From NCBI RefSeq assembly GCF_013294065.1, contig NZ_JABSNM010000005.1, positions 62,001 through 126,000 of the forward strand: a stretch of DNA of 64,000 nucleotides. The letters run 5' to 3'. The DNA comes from Sphaerotilus uruguayifluvii (GTDB taxonomy: Bacteria > Pseudomonadota > Gammaproteobacteria > Burkholderiales > Burkholderiaceae_C). A model generated the notes under the pieces. It saw only the letters and a list, made by a program, of their open reading frames with translations, was not told where the DNA came from and ran no database searches. Positions 1 through 9,261 of this stretch are shown here, in pieces; the first letter of the stretch is position 1, and the number at the start of each line of letters is the position of its first letter. Both the position numbers and the translations under genes were made by a program.

Positions 1-2
1 GG

Positions 3-2240
3 CGATCGCCGTCCCTGCCCCTGCTGCGCGGGGCGCGGGTGAGCGGCAAGCTGCGCGGCCTGCTGTTCGAGTCGACGCTGGAGCTGGTCTTCCGCAACGA
101 CACCGACGAGAGCCTGGAGGTGATCCACACCTTCGCGCTGCCGGCCGGCGCGGTGCTGCTCGACATCGAGGTGCAGCTCGACGGGCAGCGGCTCACCGGC
201 CGCATCGTGCCCGCGGCGCAGGCCGACATCGGCTACGAGCAGGCGCTGTGCGAGGGGCGCAGCGCGGTGATGCTCGAGTCCAACCGCAACGGCTCCTTCT
301 CGCTCAACCTCGGCCATCTGCGCCCCGGCGCCGAGTGCGTGCTGCGGCTGGGCCAGGCCTGCGAGCTGCAGCCCCAGGCCGGGCACCTGCGCCTGATCGT
401 GCCGACGGTGATCGCGCCGCGCTACGGCAACCCCCAGCAGCAGGCCGGGCTGCAGCCCCACCAGGTCGCGCCGGTCTCGCCGACGGTCGAATATCCCTTC
501 GAGCTGGACCTGCGCCTGCACGGGCCGCTGGCCCGGGCGCGGCTGTCCTCGCCGAGTCATGCGCTGGCGGTCGAGCCCTCCGGCGACGGCCGGAGCGTCG
601 CGGTCACGCTGGCGCAGCCGGGCTGGCTGGACCGCGATCTGGTGCTGGTGCTGGAGCGGCTGCCGGGGCTGTCGCTGGGGCTGCGCGCCGCGCCGGATGC
701 GGCGCTGAGGGCGGGCCGCATTCCGGTGCTGCTGGCGATGCCGGTGGTTCCGCCCGAGACGCTGGCGCCGGTCAGCCGGCCGATGCGCCTGAAGATGCTG
801 ATCGACTGCTCCGGCTCGATGAGCGGCGCCAGCCTGCAGTCCGCGCAGCAGGCGCTGCGCCATGGCATCGCGTCGCTGCGCAGCGGCGACCAGTTCTCGC
901 TGTCGCGCTTCGGCACCGAGGTGCAGCACCGCAGCCGCGCGCTGTGGACCACCACGCCGGCGAGCCTGCAGGCGGCGCAGGAGTGGGTCGACCATCTGGC
1001 GGCCGATCTGGGCGGCACCGAGATGAGCCGGGCGCTGGCCTCGGTGCTGGCGCTGCCGGCCGACGGTCCCTGCGACGTGCTGCTGGTCACCGACGGCCAG
1101 ATCCACGGCGTCACCGAGCTGATCGAGACCGCGCGGGCGGGCCGGCAGCGCATCTTCGTCGTGGGCATCGGCCCGGCGGTGCCGGAGGCGATGCTGCGCG
1201 AGCTGGCGCTGCAGACCGGCGGCGCCAGCGAGTTCGTCACCCACGGCGAGGCGGTCGGGGGCGCGATGCAGCGGCTTTTCGCGCGGCTGCGCGAGCCGGG
1301 CTGCACCGGGCTGAGGCTGCGGCTGCCTCCGGACGCGGGCGAGCCGATCTGGGCCTCGGCGCCGCCGGACATCGGTTTTCCCGGCGAGACGCTGGTGCTG
1401 CGCCTCTGGCTGGAGCGGCTGCCGGCCGAGGGCGACTTCGTGCTCGAGGGCCTGCCGAGCGATGGCCTCGGTCAGGCGGACGAGCCGGTCGAGCTGGCGC
1501 GGCTGCCGGTGAGCGCGCTCGACGAGGCGGGGGAGAGGCTACCGCGCATGCTGGTCGCGGCCGAGCTGGCGCAGGTGGTGCACGCCCAGGCGCCGGGCAG
1601 CGCGCTGCCGCCGGCGCTGCTCGAGCGGGTGCTGGCCGCGCGGCTGATGTCTTCGGGCACGCGCTTCCTGATGGTCGACGAGCGGCAGGACGTGCCGCCG
1701 GTGCTGACGATGCCGCGCCAGCAGGTGGTGCCGCAGATGGCGACTCCCGATCGGGCCCGCTTCAGTCCGGGTCAAAGGGTGATGCGGCGCGCCAGCGTGA
1801 GCACGAACATGCCGCGTGCGCCCATGACGGAGGCGGACCGCGAGGCCCAGGCGGCCCGTCAAGCCGCCGCCGAACGTGAGGGCGATGCGATCCGCGACAT
1901 GATGATCCGCAAAAGATTCCGCCGGGCCGAGGTGTCGCGCCGCGCCGGTTCGCCGGAGGACTTCCTGCAGACGGTGCTGATCGCGCGGGCCTGGCAGACC
2001 CCGCTGGACTGGACGGATCTGCAGCGGATGGGCTTGTCCGCCACCGTGGTGCAGGCGCTGAAGGCCTGTGGCCAGCCGGAGGGATCGGCCGAGCTGCTTG
2101 CCGCGCTGATCGAGCTGCTGTGCGACTGGGATGTCGATCAGCAGGCGCCGGGCCGTCCAGGCAGCGGCGGCATCTGGCACGAGGCTCTGGTGGCGGTGCT
2201 GCGCGAGGCGCTGCGTCCCGAGCGCTGGGATGCGGCCTGA
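3..2240 (+). CDS. VIT and von Willebrand factor A domain protein (5' end outside window)
   Basis: The frame is open to the left edge, so the true start lies upstream. The first in-frame start codon inside the window is the GTG at 39, but VIT-like sequence already precedes it. Counting from that GTG, a VIT domain fills roughly residues 1-125. A vWA domain follows at about 245-420, with the metal-site motif DCSGS at 256-260, GGTEMS near 325 and LLVTDG near 350. The 200 or so C-terminal residues are Arg/Ala-rich and unassigned. The architecture resembles inter-alpha-trypsin-inhibitor heavy-chain-like bacterial proteins, usually periplasmic or surface proteins binding a partner through Mg2+. The signal peptide, if any, is off-window. 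It ends 15 nt before the convergent srkA. Family assignment is secure; the biological role is unknown. Confidence 0.85.
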   Translation, partial: RSPSLPLLRGARVSGKLRGLLFESTLELVFRNDTDESLEVIHTFALPAGAVLLDIEVQLDGQRLTGRIVPAAQADIGYEQALCEGRSAVMLESNRNGSFSLNLGHLRPGAECVLRLGQACELQPQAGHLRLIVPTVIAPRYGNPQQQAGLQPHQVAPVSPTVEYPFELDLRLHGPLARARLSSPSHALAVEPSGDGRSVAVTLAQPGWLDRDLVLVLERLPGLSLGLRAAPDAALRAGRIPVLLAMPVVPPETLAPVSRPMRLKMLIDCSGSMSGASLQSAQQALRHGIASLRSGDQFSLSRFGTEVQHRSRALWTTTPASLQAAQEWVDHLAADLGGTEMSRALASVLALPADGPCDVLLVTDGQIHGVTELIETARAGRQRIFVVGIGPAVPEAMLRELALQTGGASEFVTHGEAVGGAMQRLFARLREPGCTGLRLRLPPDAGEPIWASAPPDIGFPGETLVLRLWLERLPAEGDFVLEGLPSDGLGQADEPVELARLPVSALDEAGERLPRMLVAAELAQVVHAQAPGSALPPALLERVLAARLMSSGTRFLMVDERQDVPPVLTMPRQQVVPQMATPDRARFSPGQRVMRRASVSTNMPRAPMTEADREAQAARQAAAEREGDAIRDMMIRKRFRRAEVSRRAGSPEDFLQTVLIARAWQTPLDWTDLQRMGLSATVVQALKACGQPEGSAELLAALIELLCDWDVDQQAPGRPGSGGIWHEALVAVLREALRPERWDAA

Positions 2241-2255
2241 GCGCCGCTGCCCGGC

Positions 2256-3317
2256 TCAGGCCACCAGCGGCTCGTCCTCCATCGCCGCGATCTGCTCGCG
2301 CAGCAGCGTCGTCTGCTGCGACCAGTAGGACGGGCTCTCGAAGCTCGGGAAGGCGACCGGGAAGGCCGGATCGTCCCAGCGCCGCGCGATCCAGGCGCTG
2401 TGCTGGACGATGCGCAGCGTGCGCAGCGGCTCGATCAGCGCGAGCTCGCGGCGGTCGAACTCGCGGATCGTCTCGTAGCCGTCGAGCAGCGCGCCGAGCT
2501 GGGCCTGCATCTCGTGGCGGTCGCCGCCCAGCAGCATCCACAGGTCCTGCACCGCGGGGCCGTTGACCGCATCGTCCAGATCGACGAAGTGCGGGCCGGC
2601 CGAAGTCCACAGCAGGTTGCCGACATGGCAGTCGCCGTGCAGGCGCAGCAGCTCGAGCGCACCGTGGCGCCGCAGCCGGGTGTCGACCGCGTCGAGCGCG
2701 CGCAGGCAGGTGTCCTGCCAGCCGTGCAGCGCGTCCGGCGGCAGCCGGTCGCCGTCGATCAGCCACTGCACCGAGGTGCGCGCCGCGGCGCTGCCGTCGA
2801 GCGTCAGGCGCTGCGCGAAGGGCCGGCGCGCGCCGACCGTGTGCAGTCGGCCCAGGAAGCGGCCGATCCATTCGAGCACCGACGCATCCTCCAGCTCGGG
2901 CGAACGCCCGCCGCAGCGCGGCGACACCGCGAAGCGCCAGGGTCCGAGCGTGGCCAGCGTCGGCGGCTCGCCCTGCAGCGTCAGGGCGGCGGGGGCCTCG
3001 GGAGGCGCCTGCAGCACCAGCGGCGCGACGGCCGGCACTTCGGCCTCGGCCAGCTCGCGCGCGAAGGCGTGTTCCTCCAGGATCTGCGCGTCGCTCCAGC
3101 GCCCCGCGCGGTAGAACTTCGCCACGACCACCGCCGGCTGCTGCGCCTGCGGATCGAGGCTTTCCTCCAGATGGACCTGGAAGACGCGGTTCTCGTAGGA
3201 GTTGAGCTGCAGGATGCGGCCGTCGCCGCGCAGGCCGGCGGCGTCGAGCGCGTCGAGCACCGCGTGCGGGGTCAGGCCGGCATAGGGCAGGTCAGGGGAG
3301 GGCAGGGATGCGGTCAT
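2256..3317 (-). CDS. srkA: Stress response serine/threonine kinase SrkA (RdoA/YihE family)
   Basis: 353 aa, full length for the family. It is an APH-like protein kinase fold thought to counter stress-induced death by phosphorylating proteins in the cytoplasm. The catalytic loop HGDCHVGN is at 227-234 (Asp229), and the metal-binding segment FVDLDDA is at about 244-250. A Lys-containing VVVAKFYR near 63-70 fits the ATP-binding beta strand, and the conserved SYENRVF at 40-46 fits the nucleotide loop. The start is the only Met before the conserved N-terminal block. The codon lies 6 nt after a TAGGAT hexamer, so the mRNA may be leaderless. It is transcribed alone, convergent with the VIT/vWA gene. 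Confidence 0.92.
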   Translation of the reverse strand: MTASLPSPDLPYAGLTPHAVLDALDAAGLRGDGRILQLNSYENRVFQVHLEESLDPQAQQPAVVVAKFYRAGRWSDAQILEEHAFARELAEAEVPAVAPLVLQAPPEAPAALTLQGEPPTLATLGPWRFAVSPRCGGRSPELEDASVLEWIGRFLGRLHTVGARRPFAQRLTLDGSAAARTSVQWLIDGDRLPPDALHGWQDTCLRALDAVDTRLRRHGALELLRLHGDCHVGNLLWTSAGPHFVDLDDAVNGPAVQDLWMLLGGDRHEMQAQLGALLDGYETIREFDRRELALIEPLRTLRIVQHSAWIARRWDDPAFPVAFPSFESPSYWSQQTTLLREQIAAMEDEPLVA

Positions 3318-3323
3318 CGGCGC

Positions 3324-3329
3324 ATCCTA
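3324..3329 (-). promoter_or_regulatory. Putative -10 element of srkA (leaderless spacing)
   Basis: On the minus strand TAGGAT is followed by exactly 6 nt and then the srkA ATG. A start site 6-7 nt below this hexamer would fall on the ATG. No good -35 is visible. Supported mainly by the same arrangement at other genes in the window. Confidence 0.35.
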
Positions 3330-3362
3330 GCGAACCCGGCTCGGCCCCGGGTCTGCGGTGCT

Positions 3363-4160
3363 TCAGCGCTTGCCGACGATGTTGCCGGCGGCGTCGCCCG
3401 GCGCGCCGAAGTCGCCCGGGGTGAACTTGCTGGTGGCCGGACCCGCCCAGCTGCGGCCGCCCGGTGCGCCCGGGGCGCCGGCGGGGCTGTCGTCGAAGGG
3501 GTCGCGCTGGGTTTCCGGCGCGAAGAAGGAGTCGTGCGAGAAGCCCGACTCGTACCACTGGCTGCTTGCGCCGTTGGCCGGCGCGCCGTGGCGCACCGCG
3601 TTGGCCAGCGTCGAGCGGCGCGGCGTGCCGTCGCCGGGCGCGCCCGGCACGACCGGGCGCTGGCTGTCGCCGCTGGCCGGCACCAGCAGCTGCAGCTCGG
3701 CGGCGGTCGGCAGCTGGTCGGAGCGGCAGCGCACGTAGCGCACGCGGCAGGCGTCGAGCACCGCCAGCTTGATTGCCGCGGTGCGCTTGGACGGCGGCCG
3801 GTTCGGGCGCTCGATGTCGACCGCCGCCAGCACCCGGCCGTTGTCCGCGCAGACCACGAAGCTCACATGGATCGGGCCGAGCAGGTTGAACCAGTAGCGC
3901 AGCTCCTCGCGGTCCTCGGGCTGGCAGAAGCGCACCAGCGGCAGCTTCGCCAGGATCATGTGGTGCGGCAGCGCGGTGCGCAGCTGGCGGTAGAGCGCGC
4001 GCTCCTCGGGAGAGAAGATCGGCCGCTGCGTCAGCGGCCATTCGCTGGGCAGCTCGGCGGACGCGGCATCGGTCGATCCGGAGCGCCGGAGGACCAGCAC
4101 CGCCAGGCCGATGATGCCCGCGATCGCGGCGAGGGCGAGGATCCAGACTTGCGTGGGCAT
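3363..4160 (-). CDS. DUF2726 domain membrane-anchored protein
   Basis: 265 aa. I start at the ATG at 4160 (MPTQVWIL), which begins with one transmembrane helix (about residues 3-24); an upstream in-frame extension to 4298 has no membrane or domain features. DUF2726 fills about residues 45-170, with FSPEER, the RFCQPEDR block, and the VAAVDIERP-type core followed by KRTAAIKLAVLDACRV. DUF2726 belongs to the nuclease-like superfamily seen in topoisomerase-related and helicase-linked proteins, but no activity is established for membrane-anchored forms. The C-terminal third is Gly/Pro/Ala-rich and probably disordered. Monocistronic, downstream of srkA in orientation terms but with its own AT-rich upstream region. 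Confidence 0.8.
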   Translation of the reverse strand: MPTQVWILALAAIAGIIGLAVLVLRRSGSTDAASAELPSEWPLTQRPIFSPEERALYRQLRTALPHHMILAKLPLVRFCQPEDREELRYWFNLLGPIHVSFVVCADNGRVLAAVDIERPNRPPSKRTAAIKLAVLDACRVRYVRCRSDQLPTAAELQLLVPASGDSQRPVVPGAPGDGTPRRSTLANAVRHGAPANGASSQWYESGFSHDSFFAPETQRDPFDDSPAGAPGAPGGRSWAGPATSKFTPGDFGAPGDAAGNIVGKR

Positions 4161-4270
4161 GGGACGTTCCGAGAGGTTGCAGAAATGAAAGGCAGTGGAT
4201 GCCCTGACCGCTCTATCGGCCGTCCGGATCGGCAATTGGCACCCGTCAGGCGCAATTATGTAACGTCGTG

Positions 4271-4298
4271 TGAATACTTTTTCCTGATGAAACTGCAA
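4271..4298 (-). promoter_or_regulatory. Candidate sigma70 promoter of the DUF2726 gene
   Basis: Minus strand TTGCAG (4298-4293), 16-nt spacer, TATTCA (4276-4271), in a clearly AT-rich island within otherwise GC-rich DNA. It would give a leader of about 100 nt to the ATG at 4160. A second AT-rich hexamer (CATAAT) follows about 14 nt downstream and could be the real -10. Confidence 0.35.
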
Positions 4299-4430
4299 GG
4301 GCCCTCGGCGTACCCTTGGCGCGACTGTCGCGGCGTGGTCCGGACGCGAAGCGCCGCCGGACCGGGAGCGGTCGCGGCGGCGCGTGGGTGTGTGCGTGTG
4401 CGGGGGAGGGGGCGGCGCGGTCGGCCGGGG

Positions 4431-5117
4431 TCAGCGGCCTGCGGTGCCCAGCGCGGTGCGCATCAGGCGCTGCTGCAGATGGCGGCCGATCGCGAGCAGG
4501 TGGCGCCACTGGCGCTGGCCGACCCGGGACTGGTAGTCGATCTCGGCGGCCTGGCTCGAGAAGAGCTCCTCGAGCTGGCTCATCAGCGTGTCGGGCGGCA
4601 GGTGCAGCCAGGCCTCGGTCTCGCCGCCTTCGCTGCGCAGCTCGGCGCCGGCGCGGCGGGCGATGCGCAGCATCGCGGTGTTCTCGCTGAGCGCGTGGAT
4701 GAACAGCCGGTCGATGCCGTGGTTGCGGGCGTGGCGCACCGCATGGTCGAACAGCCGCGCGCCGTAGCCGCGGCCGCGTGCGCGCTCGTCGACCGAGACG
4801 GCGAACTCCGCCATCCGGCGCACGCCATGCTGGCTGCCGGCCACGTCGCAGCAGGCCAGGTGCGAGACGGCCAGCAGCTGCAGGCGCCGGTCGAAGATGC
4901 CGAACACCTCGTCCTGCTGGAAGTCGATCGAGGCGACGTAGTGCCGGATGCGCTCGTCGCTGGCCGGATAGCCGAAGCGCAGGTAGCGGTCGCGCTCGCC
5001 CAGGGCCAGCAGATGATGTTCGATCCGTGCACGATGCGCGCTGTCGAGCCGGCGGATCGGCACCCAGCGCCATCCTGCGCGAGCGGGATGGGGCGTCGGG
5101 GTGGAGGCGGTGTTCAT
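4431..5117 (-). CDS. GNAT family N-acetyltransferase
   Basis: 228 aa. A GNAT fold fills residues about 15-175: the start of the domain shows VPIRRLDS, a central beta strand reads RMAEFAVSV, and the acetyl-CoA loop is RGRGYGARLFDHAV (RxxGxG/A type), followed by HALSENTAMLRIARRAG, typical of the beta6-beta7 part. The first ATG (5117) is used because no upstream Met is in frame close by. The C-terminal 50 residues (helical, Arg/Gln-rich) are an extension beyond the domain. The substrate cannot be told from sequence. It is divergent from the DUF1800 gene with only 42 nt between, and a TATATT sits 6 nt upstream of its ATG. Confidence 0.85.
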   Translation of the reverse strand: MNTASTPTPHPARAGWRWVPIRRLDSAHRARIEHHLLALGERDRYLRFGYPASDERIRHYVASIDFQQDEVFGIFDRRLQLLAVSHLACCDVAGSQHGVRRMAEFAVSVDERARGRGYGARLFDHAVRHARNHGIDRLFIHALSENTAMLRIARRAGAELRSEGGETEAWLHLPPDTLMSQLEELFSSQAAEIDYQSRVGQRQWRHLLAIGRHLQQRLMRTALGTAGR

Positions 5118-5123
5118 GGCTTC

Positions 5124-5129
5124 AATATA
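5124..5129 (-). promoter_or_regulatory. Putative -10 element of the GNAT gene (leaderless spacing)
   Basis: Minus strand TATATT, then 6 nt, then ATG at 5117. Near-consensus hexamer in the short divergent region with the DUF1800 gene. No Shine-Dalgarno can fit between it and the start, so a leaderless transcript is the simplest reading. Confidence 0.45.
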
Positions 5130-5159
5130 CGGGTAAACCCTTGATGCGCTGAAAGAGCG

Positions 5160-6695
5160 ATGACCATAGACCCTCATGCTGATGCTGCATTGCAGCAAAT
5201 GTTGCCGGATCCGGCACGTCGCCGCGCTCTGGCGCGCAGCCTGGCGGCGCTGGCCGGCGCGGGCGCGCTGATGCTCGGCGGCTGCGGCACGCGGCCGGCG
5301 GGACGCTCGCCGCTGCGGGTGCCGGCCGCGGCCGATCTGGCGCGGGCGACGCGGCTGGGCTGGGGCATCGAGGCGGCCCTGGCGACGCGCTGGAGCGAGC
5401 GCGGCCGCGCTCGCATGCTCGAGACGCTGCTGCATCCGCCGACCGACGAGGCCCTGCCGGCGCGGGTGCAGGCGCGCCTGGACGCGATGTCCATCGTCAC
5501 GCTGTCGCCGCTGGAGCGGCTGCAGCAGATCGAGCAGCTGCGCCGCGGCGAGGACCGGCAGGCCGCCTCCCGCCGGCTCGACGAGCTGCACCGCGAGGCG
5601 GTCGACCGCACGCTGCTGCTGGCGCTGCACTCGCCGCACGGGGTGCGCGAGCGCATGACCTGGTTCTGGAGCAACCATTTCAGCGTCGCCGCGGCCAAGT
5701 CCAACCTGCGGGCGCTGGTCGGCGACCATGAGCAGGCGCTGCGCGAGCGCGCGCTCGGCCGCTTCGAGGATCTGCTGCAGGCTGCCACCTTCCAGCCGGC
5801 GATGCTGCGCTATCTCGACAACGAGTCCAGCGCCGCCGGGCGCCTGAACGAGAACCACGCGCGCGAGCTGCTGGAGCTGCACACGCTGGGCGTGGACGGC
5901 GGCTACACCCAGCGCGACGTGCAGGAGCTGGCCCGGGTGCTGAGCGGCCTGGGTCTGAGCCTGGCCGAGCCGGGCCAGCTGCCGAAGATGAGGCCGGCGC
6001 AGCAGGTGCTGTACTGGCGCGACGGCCCGGCCGAGTTCAACCCGGCGCGCCATGACGACGGCGACAAGACGCTGCTGGGCCGGCGCATTGCCGGCGGGCG
6101 CGGCCGCGAGGAGATCGTCGAGGCGCTGCGGCTGCTGGCGCGTCATCCGGCCACCGCCCGCCATCTCTGCACGAAGCTGGCGCTGTTCTGGCTCGGCGTG
6201 CCGGGCTCGGAGGGGTTGATCGAACGCCTGGGCCGGCGCTTTCTCGACGAGGACGGCGCGATCGCGCCGGTGCTGGCGCTGCTGTTCGCCGATCCGGAGT
6301 TCGAGGCCTCGCTGGGGAGGCGCTTCAAGGAGCCGCTGCTCTATGTGGTGTCGGCCGCACGGCTGGCGGGCGACAGCGTGCCGGTGCTCGACACCGCGCC
6401 GCTGTGGAGCGCGCTGGGCCGGCTCGGCCAGCGTCCCTTCGGCCGGCAGACGCCCGACGGCTATCCGCTCGACGAGGCGTCCTGGGCCGGTGCCGGCCAG
6501 ATGGTGGCGCGCTTCGAGGTGGCGCGTGCGCTGGCGCGGGCCTTTGCGGCGCCGCCGCGGCCGGTCGCGCTGCTCGACGAGACCGGCCAGCTGGTGCCGC
6601 TGGGCGAGCGCAGCCGCGGCGTGCTCGATCAGGTCCGCACCCCGCAGGAGCGCAACGTGCTGCTGCTGTCCTCGCCGGAGTTCATGCGCGGCTGA
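5160..6695 (+). CDS. DUF1800 family protein
   Basis: 511 aa. The N-terminus has a hydrophobic segment ending in LGGC (Cys42), so it may be a lipoprotein or otherwise exported. The DUF1800 body follows, with recognisable blocks RMTWFWSNHFSV, LDNESSAAGRLNENHARELLELHTLGV and GGYTQRDVQELARVLSG. The start ATG has AAAGAG about 5 nt upstream. DUF1800 proteins are of unknown function and almost always pair with a DUF1501 protein, as here with the next gene 48 nt downstream. The pair is probably one transcription unit acting outside the cytoplasm. Confidence 0.88.
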   Translation: MTIDPHADAALQQMLPDPARRRALARSLAALAGAGALMLGGCGTRPAGRSPLRVPAAADLARATRLGWGIEAALATRWSERGRARMLETLLHPPTDEALPARVQARLDAMSIVTLSPLERLQQIEQLRRGEDRQAASRRLDELHREAVDRTLLLALHSPHGVRERMTWFWSNHFSVAAAKSNLRALVGDHEQALRERALGRFEDLLQAATFQPAMLRYLDNESSAAGRLNENHARELLELHTLGVDGGYTQRDVQELARVLSGLGLSLAEPGQLPKMRPAQQVLYWRDGPAEFNPARHDDGDKTLLGRRIAGGRGREEIVEALRLLARHPATARHLCTKLALFWLGVPGSEGLIERLGRRFLDEDGAIAPVLALLFADPEFEASLGRRFKEPLLYVVSAARLAGDSVPVLDTAPLWSALGRLGQRPFGRQTPDGYPLDEASWAGAGQMVARFEVARALARAFAAPPRPVALLDETGQLVPLGERSRGVLDQVRTPQERNVLLLSSPEFMRG

Positions 6696-6743
6696 AGCGC
6701 GCGGGCGGGCCGGCCGATGTCTTCGCCCATCCGAAGGAGATCC

Positions 6744-7985
<1,242 letters not shown>

Positions 7986-8014
7986 GGGAGAAATCAGCCA
8001 CTGGTTGCAGGGAC

Positions 8015-8018
8015 TGGA
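8015..8018. repeat. Left target-site duplication of the IS element (TGGA)
   Basis: TGGA directly abuts the left inverted repeat and is repeated at 9298-9301 after the right one. Four bases is a duplication size used by IS5-family elements. Confidence 0.8.
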
Positions 8019-8042
8019 GGGCACTTCTCGAAACTTACCCTG
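8019..8042 (+). repeat. Left terminal inverted repeat of the IS
   Basis: Reads GGGCACTTCTCGAAAC then TTACCCTG; matches the reverse complement of 9274-9297 at 22 of 24 positions. Confidence 0.9.
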
Positions 8043-8120
8043 CAGCCCTGAACCCGGCCTACGCCTGCACAAATCCAGCGCGGGCGAGCAGTTGATGCCG
8101 GCAGCGCGCCGCTGTCCCCA

Positions 8121-8149
8121 CCGTCGCGGTACCCCGCGACGGGTTTTTT
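8121..8149 (+). terminator. Intrinsic terminator inside the IS, facing away from the left end
   Basis: A 9-bp perfect stem (CCGTCGCGG / CCGCGACGG, 8121-8129 and 8134-8142) with a 4-nt loop is followed by six T at 8144-8149 on the plus strand. In this direction it would stop plus-strand transcripts entering from the DUF1501 gene before they become antisense to the transposase. It lies 5 nt beyond the transposase stop, which is on the other strand. Confidence 0.75.
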
Positions 8150-8153
8150 CCCC

Positions 8154-9233
8154 TCACGCGGGCTGTGCAGACGCACCTGCGCTCTTGACCAGCCACACCA
8201 GCCGGCGCGCGTTGTAGGCCACGCACTGCAGCGTGATGGCCAGCGCATTGCGTGCCAGTGTCATCGCCCGCACGCGCTTGCCGCCCTGCTGGCTCAGTGC
8301 CGCAAAGACGTGCTCGACCCGCGCCCGCGTGCGGTTGATCGTCTTGTTGCGCTGCTTGAGCCGAACCTTGGCCGTCTGCCCGGGCTTGGCGCGACGCGCA
8401 ATGCCGTCAGCCAGTCCGTGCTGCTGCAGCGTCTGGCGGTTGGCAGCGCTGTCGTAGCCCCGGTCAGCCAGCAGTCGATTGCGCGTGTTCGCCCCCTGCA
8501 GCACGTCGGGCAGTTGCTGCCCGTCGTCCGCATTGGCTGCCGTGATCTTCATCTGGCGGATCAGCTTGTAGCGCGCATCCACGTTGCCGTGCAGCTTGTA
8601 GCCGTAGTACGACTTGCCGTGCTTGATCGTCCAGCGCGCGTCCCGGTCGGTGTGCGCCAGACGCTTCTTGCTCCAGCCTTCGGGCGCTTCCCCCTTGTTC
8701 AGCGCCTCGCGCTCCCGGGCGTTGGCCTGCGTGATCGGCGCCTGCACGATGCTGGCGTCCACGATCTGCCCGCCCCTCGGGATGAAGCCGTGCTGCTGCA
8801 GCTGCTGGCTCAAGCTCTCGAAGATCGCCCGGCCACCCAGCCCGCCTGTGGCCAGTCGCTGCCGGAAGCTCCACAGCGTGCGTGCGTCCGGAATGTTCAG
8901 CGCGCCGTCCAGCCGGCAAAACCGCTGGAAGCTCAGCCGGTCGAGCACCTGGTGCTCGCACTGCTCGTCCGACAGGTTGTACAGCCCTTGCAGGAACACC
9001 ATGCGCACCAGCGCCTCGGTCGGGTACGGCGGGCGTCCGCCCTTGCTGCGGTCAGCGCGAGGGCAGGCCTTGTCCACCGCCGCAGCCATCCCCGCGAAGT
9101 CGATCAGTTCGTCCATCGCCGCCAGCGTCTGCACGTAGCCCTCCAGCTTGGCCTTGCGCTGCTGCGCCACGAACAGGTCGTCCGCGGCCTCTTCAGGGAA
9201 GAAGCTCGATGGCTTGATGCGGGGCGTGATCAT
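8154..9233 (-). CDS. IS5-family transposase
   Basis: 359 aa, intact. The N-terminal DUF772-type domain shows GGRPPYPTEALVRMVFLQ and LSDEQCEHQVLDRLSFQRF. The DDE catalytic core includes GGQIVDASIV (first Asp), LADRGYDSAANR (second Asp) and the RTRARVEHVFAAL segment bearing the Glu (Y/R-x-E type of this family). It is the only gene of the element and starts 40 nt inside the right inverted repeat. Full length with no frameshift or stop, so probably functional. Confidence 0.93.
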   Translation of the reverse strand: MITPRIKPSSFFPEEAADDLFVAQQRKAKLEGYVQTLAAMDELIDFAGMAAAVDKACPRADRSKGGRPPYPTEALVRMVFLQGLYNLSDEQCEHQVLDRLSFQRFCRLDGALNIPDARTLWSFRQRLATGGLGGRAIFESLSQQLQQHGFIPRGGQIVDASIVQAPITQANAREREALNKGEAPEGWSKKRLAHTDRDARWTIKHGKSYYGYKLHGNVDARYKLIRQMKITAANADDGQQLPDVLQGANTRNRLLADRGYDSAANRQTLQQHGLADGIARRAKPGQTAKVRLKQRNKTINRTRARVEHVFAALSQQGGKRVRAMTLARNALAITLQCVAYNARRLVWLVKSAGASAQPA

Positions 9234-9261
9234 GGGGCGCCATCTTGCCGCAGTCCTCGGT

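Noticed and set aside
4373-4425. GT/GC-rich run (GTGGGTGTGTGCGTGTGCGG) as a functional repeat or terminator
   Set aside because: Short, imperfect and without hairpin or T tract; treated as ordinary intergenic sequence between the DUF2726 and GNAT genes.
2400-5144. 914-codon plus-strand open frame
   Set aside because: Runs antisense through srkA, the DUF2726 gene and the GNAT gene, all of which have family motifs on the other strand.
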